A stretch of 64,000 nt of DNA from Pseudomonadota bacterium (GTDB taxonomy: Bacteria > Pseudomonadota > Alphaproteobacteria > Rhizobiales > Xanthobacteraceae). Location of the stretch: contig JAEYAW010000030.1 of the NCBI GenBank assembly GCA_023404675.1, positions 434,001 through 498,000 on the forward strand. Reading direction: 5' to 3'. Under the pieces are notes generated by a model, which saw nothing but the letters and a program-made list of their open reading frames with translations, was not told where the DNA came from and did not search any database. Of the stretch, positions 1 through 9,310 are shown piece after piece; position 1 is the first letter of the stretch; each line of letters begins with the position of its first letter. Position numbers and translations under genes: made by a program.

Positions 1-1205
1 GCCTGCATGGCGGCTTCATGGGCCGCGCGCCGGATCATGTCGCGTCCTGCATCGCCGGCATGTATATGGGTCTCGATGTGTTCGAGGCTTACGACAAGGA
101 TCGCGCCAGAGCGCTCGCGGACTATTACGAATACGCACGCGATCGCGATCTGTATCTGACTTATGTCATCATCAATCCGCAGGCCGACCGCAGCAAGAGC
201 GCGGCGCAGCAGAAGGACCCGTTTCTTTCCGCCGGCGTCGTCGATCAGGATGCTCAGGGCATCACCGTGCGCGGCGCGAAGATGCTGGCGACGGGCGGCA
301 TCATGGCCGAGGAAGTGTTCGTCACCTGCATCCAGCCCCTGCAGCCGGGCGACGACATCTACGCGCTCTCCTTCGCGATCCCGATGAATGCGAAGGGCCT
401 GACGATGCTGTCGCGCAAATCCTATGAAGCAGGCGCGCCCTCCGTCTTCGACAACCCGCTGTCGAGCCGTTTCGACGAGAACGATTCCGTTCTCTATTTC
501 GACGACGTGAAGGTGCCGTGGGATCGCGTGTTCATCCACAAGAACATCGAAATGTGCCAGAAGCAGTTCCACACGACGCCCGCGCACGTCTATCAGAACT
601 ATCAGGCGATGGTCCGCCTCTCGGTGAAGGCCCGTTTCCTCACCGGCATCGCCCGGCGCACCGCCGAGATCAATGGCATTGTCGGTTTCCCGCAGGTGCG
701 CGAGATGCTCGGCCAGCTTGCCGCCGAAGCAGGAATGATCGATGCCCTGGTGGCGGCAATGGAAGCCAAGGGCACCCATGACGGGCCCTATTACGTGCCG
801 GACCGCCACACGCTCTACGCCGCGCAGACCCTCACCCAGCAGCTCTATCCAAAGATTCTCAATACGCTGCGCGAACTCGCGGGCGGCGGCATGATCATGC
901 TGCCCTCCTCTGTCAACGATTTCGCCAATCCGGACATGGCGACGCTGATCCAGCGTACGCAGCAATCACCCGCCGCCAACGCCACCGACAAGGTGAAGTT
1001 TTACAAGCTCGCCTGGGACGCGGTCGGCTCGGAGTTCGCCTCGCGCCACCAGCAGTATGAAATGTTTTATGCCGGCGCGACTTTCGTCACCAAAGGTCAT
1101 TCGTTCCGCACCTATAACTGGGACGCAGCCGGTGCGCTCGTGGACAAGATGCTCGCGGGGTATCACCTTGAAGACGAGGTGAAGGCAGCGCAGAACGCGG
1201 CCTGA
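1..1205 (+). CDS. HpaB-family flavin-dependent monooxygenase, C-terminal part (5' end outside window)
   Basis: Large component of a two-component monooxygenase of the 4-hydroxyphenylacetate 3-hydroxylase (HpaB) family. These have an acyl-CoA-dehydrogenase-like fold and use reduced FAD made by a separate reductase to hydroxylate aromatic or N-heteroaromatic rings. The frame is open to the left edge: LHGGF precedes the first Met at 18. Family members are about 480-520 residues, so about 100 residues are missing here. Seen are GRAPDH near the start, a central beta region (AKMLATGGIMAEE) and the helical C-terminal domain (QNYQAMVRLSVKARF, then LRELAGGG). A cupin gene follows after 14 nt, so the two are probably cotranscribed. 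No HpaC-type reductase is adjacent. The substrate is unknown; family assignment is firm. Confidence 0.85.
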   Translation, partial: LHGGFMGRAPDHVASCIAGMYMGLDVFEAYDKDRARALADYYEYARDRDLYLTYVIINPQADRSKSAAQQKDPFLSAGVVDQDAQGITVRGAKMLATGGIMAEEVFVTCIQPLQPGDDIYALSFAIPMNAKGLTMLSRKSYEAGAPSVFDNPLSSRFDENDSVLYFDDVKVPWDRVFIHKNIEMCQKQFHTTPAHVYQNYQAMVRLSVKARFLTGIARRTAEINGIVGFPQVREMLGQLAAEAGMIDALVAAMEAKGTHDGPYYVPDRHTLYAAQTLTQQLYPKILNTLRELAGGGMIMLPSSVNDFANPDMATLIQRTQQSPAANATDKVKFYKLAWDAVGSEFASRHQQYEMFYAGATFVTKGHSFRTYNWDAAGALVDKMLAGYHLEDEVKAAQNAA

Positions 1206-1219
1206 GGAGAACAACATCA

Positions 1220-1600
1220 ATGCCGATCAACAAACTGCACGACGAGTTCCACACCCTCGACCTCGGCACAGGATGGGAAGTGCCGGCGGGCTATCCGAAA
1301 GGCATCGAACAGAAGATCCTCTCAGGCTCGCTGGATGAGGCAAGCAAGCGCGGCAGCCGCAGCCGGCTGCTGCGTTTCCAGCCCGGTGAATATACCACCG
1401 CTCCCTTCGTCCACGACTATTGGGAAGAAGTCTTTCTGGTGCAGGGCGATCTGACCGTCGGCAACGACGACAAGGGCAATGGCGGCACTTCGTTCGCGCC
1501 ATTCACCTATGCGTGCCGCCCCCCCGGCGCGTATCACGGGCCCTTCAAATCAGAAAACGGCTGTATCCTGTTCGAAATTCACTATTTCGATCCGGCCTGA
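1220..1600 (+). CDS. Small cupin-domain protein
   Basis: A 126-residue single-domain cupin. The beta-barrel core runs from about residue 45 to 122. Metal-ligand candidates are H65 (FVHDYWEE) with the following Glu residues, and a late His in PPGAYHGPF. A strong ribosome-binding site (GAGGAG) lies 9 nt before the ATG. It follows the monooxygenase gene by 14 nt on the same strand. Proteins of this size act as metal-dependent dioxygenases, isomerases or ligand sensors, and one type cleaves diketones. The context suggests it handles a product of the monooxygenase, but no specific reaction can be read from the sequence. Confidence 0.75.
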   Translation: MPINKLHDEFHTLDLGTGWEVPAGYPKGIEQKILSGSLDEASKRGSRSRLLRFQPGEYTTAPFVHDYWEEVFLVQGDLTVGNDDKGNGGTSFAPFTYACRPPGAYHGPFKSENGCILFEIHYFDPA

Positions 1601-1623
1601 CCCCGAACGGACCACGCGCGTCT

Positions 1624-1638
1624 GCGGGCGTCGCCCGC
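1624..1638. terminator. GC-rich hairpin between convergent genes
   Basis: GCGGGC-GTC-GCCCGC, a perfect 6-bp stem with a 3-nt loop. It lies 23 nt after the cupin stop and about 80 nt past the stop of the converging ABC permease gene. There is no T-run, so it would be a weak intrinsic terminator or an RNA-end-stabilising hairpin. Confidence 0.4.
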
Positions 1639-1719
1639 CGTCGCAGGTCCGCAGCATCCATCAGCAAACCACCAGATGGCATCCCCTTCACCGGGCGCCG
1701 CCGAATGCACCTCTCGCTC

Positions 1720-2607
1720 TTACATCGTCCCCGCGCCGATGCTGCCCGGCGCGCGCTCCATATGCGGCATCGCCATCCGCTCGATGAACTCGACGATGGC
1801 AAACAGCACCAGCCCGAGCAGGGTCAGCGCCAGCACGCCGGCGAACAACAGCGGCGTGTTCATATTCCCGTTCGCGACCATCAGCTGATAGCCGACGCCT
1901 GAATCGCCGCCGACGAACTCGCCGACCACCGCGCCGACCACTGCCAGCGTGATCGAGATCTTCAAGCCTGCGAATATCGAGGGCAATGCGTTGGGCAGAC
2001 GGATCCTGAGGAACGTCTGGAATTTCGACAATCCCATCGAACGTGCCAGATAAATCTTCTCCTGCTCAATCGCGCTCAGGCCCATCACCGTATTGATGAC
2101 GATGGGAAAGAACGCGATCAGGAACGCGATCAGCACTTTCGGCAACAACCCGAAGCCGAACCACACCACGAACAGCGGAGCAACAGCCACCTTCGGCATC
2201 GCCTGTGTCGAGACCAGAATCGGATAGATCGCTTTCGAGAAAACCGGCCAGTGAAAGATGCCGAGCGCCAGCGGAATGCCGATCGCGATGCTGAGAGCAT
2301 AACCGAGCAGAATCTCGACGGTCGTCACCCCGGTTTCGCGCGTCAAAATCCACGCATTGTCGCGACATGCAGCGAGAATTTCGCTTGGGGCCGGAAACAG
2401 ATAATTCGGAATCTCGAAAAAGTCAGCAGCGAGTTCCCAGATCAGCAGCAGGGCGGCTGTGACCAGCAACGGCGAAAGAAATTCCGTGCGCCGGGCGCGT
2501 GCCCGGGCCTTCCTGCTTTCGTCCTGAACCCGCTGCTCCACCTGCTCGATGCTGAGACCGGATTCCTTCTCCGCAGCCGCGGCTAGTGACATGTTTGACG
2601 GCTCCAT
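1720..2607 (-). CDS. ABC transporter permease, SsuC/TauC/ThiX type
   Basis: Inner-membrane permease (295 residues) of the nitrate/sulfonate/taurine/pyrimidine-precursor importer family. After a charged, probably coiled N-terminus (residues 1-40) there are about six membrane segments. The EAA loop that contacts the ATPase is around ARSMGLSKFQTFLRIRLPNALP. The ATG directly follows the TAG stop of the ATPase gene, so translation is tightly coupled. It is the last gene of the binding protein-ATPase-permease operon. The substrate class is not determined by the permease. Confidence 0.9.
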   Translation of the reverse strand: MEPSNMSLAAAAEKESGLSIEQVEQRVQDESRKARARARRTEFLSPLLVTAALLLIWELAADFFEIPNYLFPAPSEILAACRDNAWILTRETGVTTVEILLGYALSIAIGIPLALGIFHWPVFSKAIYPILVSTQAMPKVAVAPLFVVWFGFGLLPKVLIAFLIAFFPIVINTVMGLSAIEQEKIYLARSMGLSKFQTFLRIRLPNALPSIFAGLKISITLAVVGAVVGEFVGGDSGVGYQLMVANGNMNTPLLFAGVLALTLLGLVLFAIVEFIERMAMPHMERAPGSIGAGTM

Positions 2608-3408
2608 CTAATGCTCGCGCAATACGCCGCGCGCGAGAAAGACATCGAGAATCTCGCGGCTGTAAGCTGCGAATTCCGGCGTCTCGCGCATTGCCAGCGT
2701 TCTCGGGCGCGGCAGGTCGATGTCGATGATCTTGTCGACCTTTCCCGGTCGCGGCGTCATCACCACCACGCGATCCGACAGGAAGACGGCCTCGGCAATG
2801 CTGTGGGTGACGAACAGGATCGAGGCGTTCTGCTTGCTGCAGATATCCTGCAAGTCGAGGACGAGCTGGTCGCGCGTCAGCGCATCGAGCGCGCCGAACG
2901 GCTCGTCCATCAAAAGATGCGACGGACTGTGAAGCAACGCGCGGCAGATCGAGACGCGCTGGCGCATCCCGCCTGACAGCGACTTCGGATACTTGTTCTC
3001 AAATCCCTTCAGGCCGACTGCTTCGAGCAGTTCCCGGGCGCGCACTTCGGCGGCCTTCAGATTCATCTTGCGCGCTTCGGCCTGCAGCATCACGTTCTCA
3101 AGCGCGGTCCGCCACTCCAGCAGAACATGACTCTGAAACACAACGCCGATATCCGTGCGCGCCTTGCCAACGGGCCTGCCCTCAACGAGGATATCGCCAT
3201 CTGACGGCGTGGTCAGACCGGCCGCAAGCATCATCAGCGTGCTCTTGCCGCAGCCGCTGGGTCCAACCAGCGAGATGAACTCGCCGCGCCGCTGAGAGAT
3301 CGATACGCGATCCAGTGCCCGGACCGGCCCCTCCTCGGTCGGATACACTTTGCTCAGCGAGCGCACCTGCAAATATGCAGGTGCCTCGCTCGCCGCCGTC
3401 ATCGTCAT
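2608..3408 (-). CDS. ABC transporter ATP-binding protein, SsuB/TauB/ThiZ type
   Basis: Cytoplasmic ATPase (266 residues) of the importer. Seen are Walker A GPSGCGKST, signature LSGGMRQR, Walker B LLMDEPFGALD and the switch His in FVTHSIAEA. The open frame extends upstream to 3624 but would then overlap the binding-protein gene. The MTMTAASEAP start at 3408 fits the usual domain boundary (another Met is at 3402). A 142-nt gap separates it from the binding protein upstream, and it abuts the permease downstream. Confidence 0.92.
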   Translation of the reverse strand: MTMTAASEAPAYLQVRSLSKVYPTEEGPVRALDRVSISQRRGEFISLVGPSGCGKSTLMMLAAGLTTPSDGDILVEGRPVGKARTDIGVVFQSHVLLEWRTALENVMLQAEARKMNLKAAEVRARELLEAVGLKGFENKYPKSLSGGMRQRVSICRALLHSPSHLLMDEPFGALDALTRDQLVLDLQDICSKQNASILFVTHSIAEAVFLSDRVVVMTPRPGKVDKIIDIDLPRPRTLAMRETPEFAAYSREILDVFLARGVLREH

Positions 3409-3550
3409 CTGAGCCGGCACGGTTTCAAATCTCCCTGAGAGCAAAATTCGCCGTTCACGTGCGGCGCTGGCGTAGGATGCGCTCGCCGCCGGCGGCGCAT
3501 CACACCGCACATCCGGGAAAGCAAGTAGCGGGCCATCGACCCGCTCAGGA

Positions 3551-4591
3551 TCACGCGTTCTGCGGGGGAATGAACTCCTTCCCCTCCGGCACGAATTCGT
3601 TGGTATAGAGGGATGCCGCATCAAGCGGAGTCGTGACGCCGCCGTAGGTCTTCAGCACCGACACGGTCGATTCCCAATCCTTTTCCGGCATCCATCCGAG
3701 GGGCTTGTCCGCCGTGCTCGGCGTCACCCATGTCCGCCACGACAATTGCGCCTCGCGCAGGGAGATCGCCGGGTCCGCAGTCTCCAGATACTTCTTGACG
3801 ATCTGCGTCATCTCTTCCGGGTTGGCGCGTGCGTGAAGGAATCCTTTCAGCGTCGCACGTACCATGCCGCGCACGACGTCCGGCTCCGACAGCATGTCAT
3901 GATGCACGATGACGCCATTGCTCATGCAAACAACGCCCGCATCGGCGTACCAGAATGTACGAACCTGCTTCTTGCCGCGAATCTCGATGGACGGGACATA
4001 GCCCTGCGCAAAACCGGCAATCGCAGCAACCTGGCCATTGATGAGAGCCGGCCCGGCTCCCGCGCCGTCAACATTCACGACGCGCACCTTCGAGGCATCG
4101 AGACCCGCGCCCTTGAGGAATGCCGGAAACTGCTGAAACTGTGCAGAGCCTGTCGCGATGCCGACGGTCTTGCCTTCGAGATCCTTCGGCTCCTTGATGC
4201 CGGACTCTTCCAGCACCATGACGGCAGCCGGATTACGGCGGTACACGCCACCGACCATCTTCAGCTTCATGCCCTTGGACACGCTGTTGCCGACGACGTA
4301 GCCGTCGGCGAATCCGAACTGCGCAGCCTTCGAGCCGACGATCTGCGCCGTGTTTCCAGAGCCCTTGCCCTGATTGATGGTCACGTCAAATCCTTCGTCG
4401 GCGTAGAATCCCTTGTCTTTGGCGACGATGAATCCGGAGTTCGGCCCCTGAAACACCCAGTCGGTCTGCAGGCTGATCGGCCGCAGGGTCTTGGTCGACT
4501 GCGCCCGAACGATCGCCGGCATCGACAGGGTCGCGGTCATGGCGGCGCCCGCTTTGAGAAGTCCACGTCGCGTCGTCGAACCTGAAGCCAT
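3551..4591 (-). CDS. ABC transporter substrate-binding protein, NMT1/THI5-like
   Basis: Periplasmic binding protein, 346 residues, first gene of the importer operon. The N-terminus has a twin-arginine-type signal (TTRRGLLKAGAAM, cleavage probably after IVRAQ). The mature start LRPISLQTDWVFQGPNSGF and the GFYADEGFDV segment are typical of the NMT1/THI5-like fold, whose members bind sulfonates, riboflavin, pyrimidine precursors or aromatic acids. A TetR-type operator (4653-4672) sits in its promoter region together with the divergent SDR gene. The neighbourhood suggests the ligand is the ring compound degraded by this locus; that is inference. Confidence 0.88.
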   Translation of the reverse strand: MASGSTTRRGLLKAGAAMTATLSMPAIVRAQSTKTLRPISLQTDWVFQGPNSGFIVAKDKGFYADEGFDVTINQGKGSGNTAQIVGSKAAQFGFADGYVVGNSVSKGMKLKMVGGVYRRNPAAVMVLEESGIKEPKDLEGKTVGIATGSAQFQQFPAFLKGAGLDASKVRVVNVDGAGAGPALINGQVAAIAGFAQGYVPSIEIRGKKQVRTFWYADAGVVCMSNGVIVHHDMLSEPDVVRGMVRATLKGFLHARANPEEMTQIVKKYLETADPAISLREAQLSWRTWVTPSTADKPLGWMPEKDWESTVSVLKTYGGVTTPLDAASLYTNEFVPEGKEFIPPQNA

Positions 4592-4652
4592 ACCCCAACT
4601 CCCGAAAGTGTGTAATTTGCTGCAATTATTGCTCGGCCATACGCAAAGTCAA

Positions 4653-4672
4653 TGCTAACTAACTAGTTCGTC
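4653..4672 (-). promoter_or_regulatory. Predicted TetR operator in the ABC/SDR divergent promoter
   Basis: On the minus strand: GACGAACTAGTTAGTTAGCA, preceded by a -35-like TTGACG (4675-4670). It matches the GACTAAC-N6-GTTAGTC repeat at 11060 and 21061 in layout (GACkAAC-N6-GTTAG). It lies 61 nt from the binding-protein start and 115 nt from the SDR start, so it could control both directions. Binding by the TetR protein at 15713-16447 is inferred. Confidence 0.6.
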
Positions 4673-4787
4673 AATCGCATCTTTATGCTCATTTCTTCAG
4701 CTTACTCAGGCTAAGTTTCGTGCAAGATGGCCCCGCTTTGCTGAGCTGGGTCACCCCGCAGATGTCGCGGATCGAGGGAATATCCTT

Positions 4788-5594
4788 ATGGCTTTCTCAC
4801 TGAACAATCGTGTCGCGATGGTCACCGGCTCAGGCCGGGGAATTGGTGCGGCTGTTGCGCGCAGCCTCGCCGCCGCCGGCGCAACTGTCCATCTCGCCGA
4901 TGTCGCGCCCGAGCGCGCGGAATGCGTCGCGAGTGAGATCAGGTCGAATGGCGGAAGCGCCCACGCTGTGGCTCTCGATGTCACCAGGCCGGAAAGCTGG
5001 GATTCGGCGATCGCCGATCTCCAGAACACATCCGGTCAGCTCGACATTCTGGTGAACAATGCCGGCATCACGATTTCCCGGTCCGTCGAGGAGACCACGC
5101 TGGAGGAGTGGCGGCTGATGATGAGCGTCAATCTCGAAGGCGCATTCATCGGCATGAAGGCGGCGCTTCCTCTCATGAAGGAAAGCGCTCAACGAACGCC
5201 GTTCGGCGGCTCAATCATCAACATGAGTTCGGTGTCCGGCATTGTCGGCACGCCGAATCTCTCTTGCTACACGGCGACGAAGGCCGGCCTGCGCTATTTC
5301 AGCAAAAGCGCGGCCATCGAGTTCGCCCGGGCCGGCTACCGCATCCGCGTCAACACCATCCATCCCGGTCTGATCGAGGGAGCTTCGGCGGACGTCCTCT
5401 TCAACGCCAGCATTCAATCCGGCCAGTACGGAAATATGGACGAAGCACGCACGGCGTGGACCGCCCGCTTCCCCGTCAACCGGATGGGACGTCAGCAGGA
5501 CATCGGAGGCGCCGCCGTGTTTCTTGCCTCCGACGAATCGAGCTTCATGACCGGCGCGGAACTGGTTGTGGATGGTGGCCTTTCCGCCCAATAA
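4788..5594 (+). CDS. Short-chain dehydrogenase/reductase (SDR)
   Basis: Classical NAD(P)-dependent oxidoreductase, 268 residues. Seen are the cofactor motif TGSGRGIG (residues 14-21), acidic D after beta-2 (HLADV, suggesting NAD), NNAG, catalytic Ser in NMSSVSG, and YTATK for the Tyr/Lys pair. The C-terminus ends in the typical GAELVVDGG. A GAGGG ribosome-binding site precedes the ATG. It is transcribed away from the ABC operon and shares its operator-containing promoter region. Likely role is an alcohol/ketone or dihydrodiol oxidation step in the catabolic locus; the substrate is unknown. Confidence 0.9.
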   Translation: MAFSLNNRVAMVTGSGRGIGAAVARSLAAAGATVHLADVAPERAECVASEIRSNGGSAHAVALDVTRPESWDSAIADLQNTSGQLDILVNNAGITISRSVEETTLEEWRLMMSVNLEGAFIGMKAALPLMKESAQRTPFGGSIINMSSVSGIVGTPNLSCYTATKAGLRYFSKSAAIEFARAGYRIRVNTIHPGLIEGASADVLFNASIQSGQYGNMDEARTAWTARFPVNRMGRQQDIGGAAVFLASDESSFMTGAELVVDGGLSAQ

Positions 5595-5658
5595 CCGACC
5601 ATCCAGCGCCAATGCCGACCTTCACCTGAAGGGCGGGGCTTTCTGTTGTCGCGCTGGT

Positions 5659-7947
5659 TCACGTCCCCCTGCTGGCCCCGCCCTGCACCAGTCGCCAGAT
5701 GCGATCGGGCGACAACGGCAACTCCATCGGCTGCACGTTGAAGTCGCGAAGCGCCGCCGCGACCGCGTTCGCAAGAATCCCGCCGACCGGAAGCGTTCCG
5801 CCCTCGCCCGCGCCCTTCGCGCCGAGTGGATGGTTCGGCGAGGGACGCAGCTCGATAGACGACGAGCGAATATTCGGAAAGTCCGTCGCCAGCGGCACCA
5901 GATAGTCCGCCAAGGATCCTGACAGCATCTGCCCCTCGTCATCATAGACGAAGTGCTCCAGCAGCGTGCCGCCAAGCCCCTGCACGATCGAGCCAATCGC
6001 CTGTCCGTGCAGGGTCAGCGGATTGATGATCCGCCCCGCATCCTCGATCGCCACATAATCGACGATCTCGATATGCCCGGTCTCGGCATCGACGGCGACA
6101 TGCGCCACATGGCTCCCGTAAGTGTAGGTGTGCTTGCTGTTGTGGAACGTCGCCTCGAACGAGATATCCTTATCTCCGAATTCCCGCAGTTCCGCCGAAC
6201 CTCCGTGCCGCGCGATCACCCGCCCGCCCTCGTAGCGCACATCCTCGGGCGCGCACTGCAACAGCTGCGCGCCCGCGGCGAGAATCTGCGAACGCATCTC
6301 TTTGGCCACCAGAAGCACTGCATTGCCGCCCATCACGGTGGAACGCGAATGATAGGAGCCCCATCCCTCCTTCACGTAAATCGTCGATCCGTGGAATACG
6401 CGGATCGCTTGTAGCGGCAATTCCATCGCGTCGGCCGCGATCTGCATCAGGATCGTCTCGACACCCTGGCCAACGGCGGACGAGCCGACATAGAGCGAGA
6501 TCGTTCCATCCCTCTCCAGCTTCATGCGGGCATTTTCGCGCGGCCCCGCAGCGCCGCCTTCGACAAAACATCCGACCGCGAGGCCATGATAGCGGCCATC
6601 GACCAGCTGGCCCTGAAGATGCTGCTTCCCGAACCAGTCCGCCTTCGCCAGACACATGTCCAGCACCTGCTCGTAGGCACCGCTGTCGAGTTCGGTGATC
6701 ACGGGATCCGGCGTGATCGCCGGAAACTGCAACGGCAATTCCTCCTCGGTCAGAAGATTGCGGCGACGAAACTCGACTCGGTCGATGCCGAGATCGTCGG
6801 CAGCGAGATCGAACATTCGCTCGCGGAAGAAATCTGATTCATAGCGGCCCGGCCCGCGATAGGTTCCGGACGGCGACTTGTTCGACGCCACCACGGCGAC
6901 CGAGGCCCGATAGTTCGGCACGCGGTACGCACCGGGCAGAAATTGCCCGACATTGCGCGGCGCGATGGTGGTTGATGTCCGGAAGTAGGCGCCGATATTC
7001 ATCTGCATCTCGGCGCGGATACCGAGGATGTGCCCCTCGCGATCACAGGCGATCTCGACATCGCAGCCAACGTCGCGTGCATGGGTGACGGCCAGCAGAT
7101 GCTCGCGCCGGTCCTCGATCCATTTCACGGGACGGTTCAGCGTGCGGGCCGCGAAGGGAACGAGAAAGTCCTCGGGAAAGAATTCGCCGCGCACCCCGAA
7201 ACTGCCGCCGGCATTGCCCTCGATCATCTCGACCTGCTCCTCCGGCAGATCCAGCATACCCGCGAGAATCTTGCGGTTGGGGAACGGCACCTTGGTCGCC
7301 CCCCACGACGTCATGCGCTGCTCGGCCTCGTTCCATTCGGAGACGACGCCCCGCGTCTCCATGGTGATGCCGGTGTGGCGATGCACGTAGAGCCGCTCGC
7401 GGCGGGTATAGGGCGCTTTCTCGAACACACCATCCATCTCGCCGCGGGTCAGCTCGTAGCCGAAAATCCTGTTCGAACCATGCGCATCGAACAGCAATCC
7501 ATCGCCTGCCATCGCCTTCTCGATGCTCGCGACCGGCTGCAACATCTCGATGTCGACGTCGATCAGTTCCAGCGCATCCTCGGCGATCGCAGCCGTGTCC
7601 GCCACCACGATGGCCAGCGGCTCGCCGACGAAGCGCACCTTGTCCTGCGCGATCACCGGCTGGCGGAACGGATCCATGCCGGGGTTCGGAAACAGACGCA
7701 CCGGAATGCGCGGCACGGGGCGGCCGATCTCGTCCGCCGTGAAGACCGCATGCACCCCGGGCAGCGCACGCGCGGCGCTGACATCGATCGAACGAATGTT
7801 GCCGTGCGCCACCGTGCTGCGCAAAATGGCCGCGTGCAGCATGCCGTCGCGGTGCACATCGTCCACATAGCTGCCGCGGCCGCGCAGCAACCTGAAGTCT
7901 TCGACACGTTCGATCGGCTGGCCGACGAGAGGAACGCGCGCGTTCAC
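5659..7947 (-). CDS. Xanthine-oxidase-family molybdopterin-binding large subunit (CoxL-like, not CO dehydrogenase)
   Basis: Molybdenum-cofactor subunit (762 residues) of a hydroxylase that inserts water-derived oxygen next to a ring nitrogen or oxidises an aldehyde. The catalytic Glu is in GAKGAGEGGTLPVG near the C-terminus. The active-site loop reads TYRGPGRYE and lacks the CSFR motif of form I CO dehydrogenase, so a CO role is rejected. Start: a GTG at 7947 whose last bases form the TGA of the 2Fe-2S gene (GTGA overlap), with GGGAGG 7 nt upstream. The open frame reaching 8364 is an artefact overlapping that gene. It is the last gene of the hydrolase-FAD-FeS-Mo operon. Confidence 0.9.
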   Translation of the reverse strand: MNARVPLVGQPIERVEDFRLLRGRGSYVDDVHRDGMLHAAILRSTVAHGNIRSIDVSAARALPGVHAVFTADEIGRPVPRIPVRLFPNPGMDPFRQPVIAQDKVRFVGEPLAIVVADTAAIAEDALELIDVDIEMLQPVASIEKAMAGDGLLFDAHGSNRIFGYELTRGEMDGVFEKAPYTRRERLYVHRHTGITMETRGVVSEWNEAEQRMTSWGATKVPFPNRKILAGMLDLPEEQVEMIEGNAGGSFGVRGEFFPEDFLVPFAARTLNRPVKWIEDRREHLLAVTHARDVGCDVEIACDREGHILGIRAEMQMNIGAYFRTSTTIAPRNVGQFLPGAYRVPNYRASVAVVASNKSPSGTYRGPGRYESDFFRERMFDLAADDLGIDRVEFRRRNLLTEEELPLQFPAITPDPVITELDSGAYEQVLDMCLAKADWFGKQHLQGQLVDGRYHGLAVGCFVEGGAAGPRENARMKLERDGTISLYVGSSAVGQGVETILMQIAADAMELPLQAIRVFHGSTIYVKEGWGSYHSRSTVMGGNAVLLVAKEMRSQILAAGAQLLQCAPEDVRYEGGRVIARHGGSAELREFGDKDISFEATFHNSKHTYTYGSHVAHVAVDAETGHIEIVDYVAIEDAGRIINPLTLHGQAIGSIVQGLGGTLLEHFVYDDEGQMLSGSLADYLVPLATDFPNIRSSSIELRPSPNHPLGAKGAGEGGTLPVGGILANAVAAALRDFNVQPMELPLSPDRIWRLVQGGASRGT

Positions 7948-8441
7948 GACTGTGCCTCCCTTGCCGACCTTGCCGACCGATAGGCCGATCGGGCCTCCAA
8001 AATCGCCTTCACGATGGACAGATATCCGGTGCAGCGGCACACATTGCCGGACAGCACGTGGCGAACCCGCTCCTCGTCGGCGTCGGGCTCCTTTGTCAGC
8101 AACGCATGCGCGGTCGTGATCATGCCGGGCGTGCAAAAACCACACTGCAAACCATGGTGCTTCCTGAACGATTGCTGCAACGGCGTAAGTTCGTCGTCCT
8201 TCGAGAGTCCCTCGATGGTCACCACCTCCGCTCCGTTCGCCTGAACGGCAAGCATCAGGCAGGAGCGGACCGCCGCGCCGTTGACGATCACGGTGCACGC
8301 ACCGCACACGCCATGTTCGCATCCGATATGCGTTCCGGTCTGCATCAGTTCGTGACGGATACAATCGCCGAGGGTCAGGCGTGGCTCAACTTCAAGGGAT
8401 ACCGACTTTCCGTTCAGATCGAACGCGACCGGAACTTTCAT
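7944..8441 (-). CDS. Xanthine-oxidase-family 2Fe-2S subunit (CoxS-like)
   Basis: Small electron-transfer subunit, 165 residues, with two 2Fe-2S clusters. The N-terminal plant-ferredoxin-type cluster has Cys residues in GCEHGVCGACTV plus C62 (RSCLM). The C-terminal all-helical domain has CGFCTPGM and CRCTGY. The ATG overlaps the stop of the FAD subunit by 4 nt (ATGA), and its own stop overlaps the GTG of the Mo subunit. All eight cluster Cys are present, so the chain Mo to FeS to FAD should be intact. Confidence 0.95.
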   Translation of the reverse strand: MKVPVAFDLNGKSVSLEVEPRLTLGDCIRHELMQTGTHIGCEHGVCGACTVIVNGAAVRSCLMLAVQANGAEVVTIEGLSKDDELTPLQQSFRKHHGLQCGFCTPGMITTAHALLTKEPDADEERVRHVLSGNVCRCTGYLSIVKAILEARSAYRSARSAREAQS

Positions 8442-9310
8442 GACACATCTCCATTCCTCACCGCGGCATCGCGAAGCGCGCGCGCGGTCAATGTTCCGAC
8501 CAGGGCCCTGCGATAGTCGCTGGCCGCATGAATATCTGAGCCGGGCTCAACGGCCTCCGATGCCTGCGCCTTCGCCCGCGCGATCAGATCGTCGTCCAGC
8601 ACCCGGCCGTTAAGCAGTTGCTCCACGGCCGCCAGCCGCCGCGGCGTCTCCGCCACGCCGATGACGCCGACATGAGCATCGCTGATTTCTCCCGCCCCCG
8701 TGAGATCGAAGAACACGGCCACGCCCGCGATCGCGAAATCCCCGCGCCGCCGCGCGAATTCATGGAATGCCCAGCGCCGGCCGGGCGGCCACGAAGGAAA
8801 GCGGATTTCGGTGAGAATCTCGTCTTCGGCCAGCGCCGTCTCCAGCGCCGCGACAAAGAAGTCCGATGCCTTGATGACGCGCGCGCCCGAGGCGCCGACC
8901 GCGACCATCTCGCAATCGCAGACCATCGCAACGCCTGGCATCTCCGCCGAGGGATCGGCATGGGCAAGACTGCCACCGACCGTTCCGCGATTGCGGATCT
9001 GATAATGCGCCACGTGGTCGATCATGAACTGGAACAGCGGATGCGCCGTGGCGAGGCGCTTGTCTTCCTCGATCTCGCACCACCGTACGCGCGCGCCGAC
9101 GCGCAACCCTTCGTCCGTGATCCTGATCTCGGACAGCCCATCCAGTTTCTGGATATCGACGAGCATCGACGGATAGGCCATCCGGAAGGCAAGCAGCGGC
9201 AGAAGGCTCTGGCCGCCGGACAGCACCTTCGCTCCCTCATTGGCCGCCAGCAACTGCACCGCCTCTTCCAGACTGGTCGGGCAGGCATATTCAAATTGCG
9301 GCATCTTCAT
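8438..9310 (-). CDS. Xanthine-oxidase-family FAD-binding medium subunit (CoxM-like)
   Basis: FAD subunit, 290 residues, that passes electrons from the FeS subunit to an acceptor. The PCMH-type FAD fold is shown by AKVLSGGQSLLPLLAFRMAYP (about residues 28-48) and the second flavin motif TVGGSLAHADPSAE (about 105-118), followed by the C-terminal CO-dehydrogenase-flavoprotein domain. The ATG overlaps the stop of the CocE-type hydrolase by 4 nt. MPQFEYACPT at 9304 is an alternative start. Confidence 0.93.
   Translation of the reverse strand: MKMPQFEYACPTSLEEAVQLLAANEGAKVLSGGQSLLPLLAFRMAYPSMLVDIQKLDGLSEIRITDEGLRVGARVRWCEIEEDKRLATAHPLFQFMIDHVAHYQIRNRGTVGGSLAHADPSAEMPGVAMVCDCEMVAVGASGARVIKASDFFVAALETALAEDEILTEIRFPSWPPGRRWAFHEFARRRGDFAIAGVAVFFDLTGAGEISDAHVGVIGVAETPRRLAAVEQLLNGRVLDDDLIARAKAQASEAVEPGSDIHAASDYRRALVGTLTARALRDAAVRNGDVS

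Noticed and set aside
5659..7947. Carbon monoxide dehydrogenase (CoxL)
   Set aside because: The active-site loop reads TYRGPGRYE, not the CSFR motif of form I enzymes; no coxG/D/E genes nearby.
7948..8364. N-terminal extension of the Mo subunit to 901 residues
   Set aside because: It lies entirely within the 2Fe-2S gene in another frame; a GTG with a good ribosome-binding site gives the normal start.
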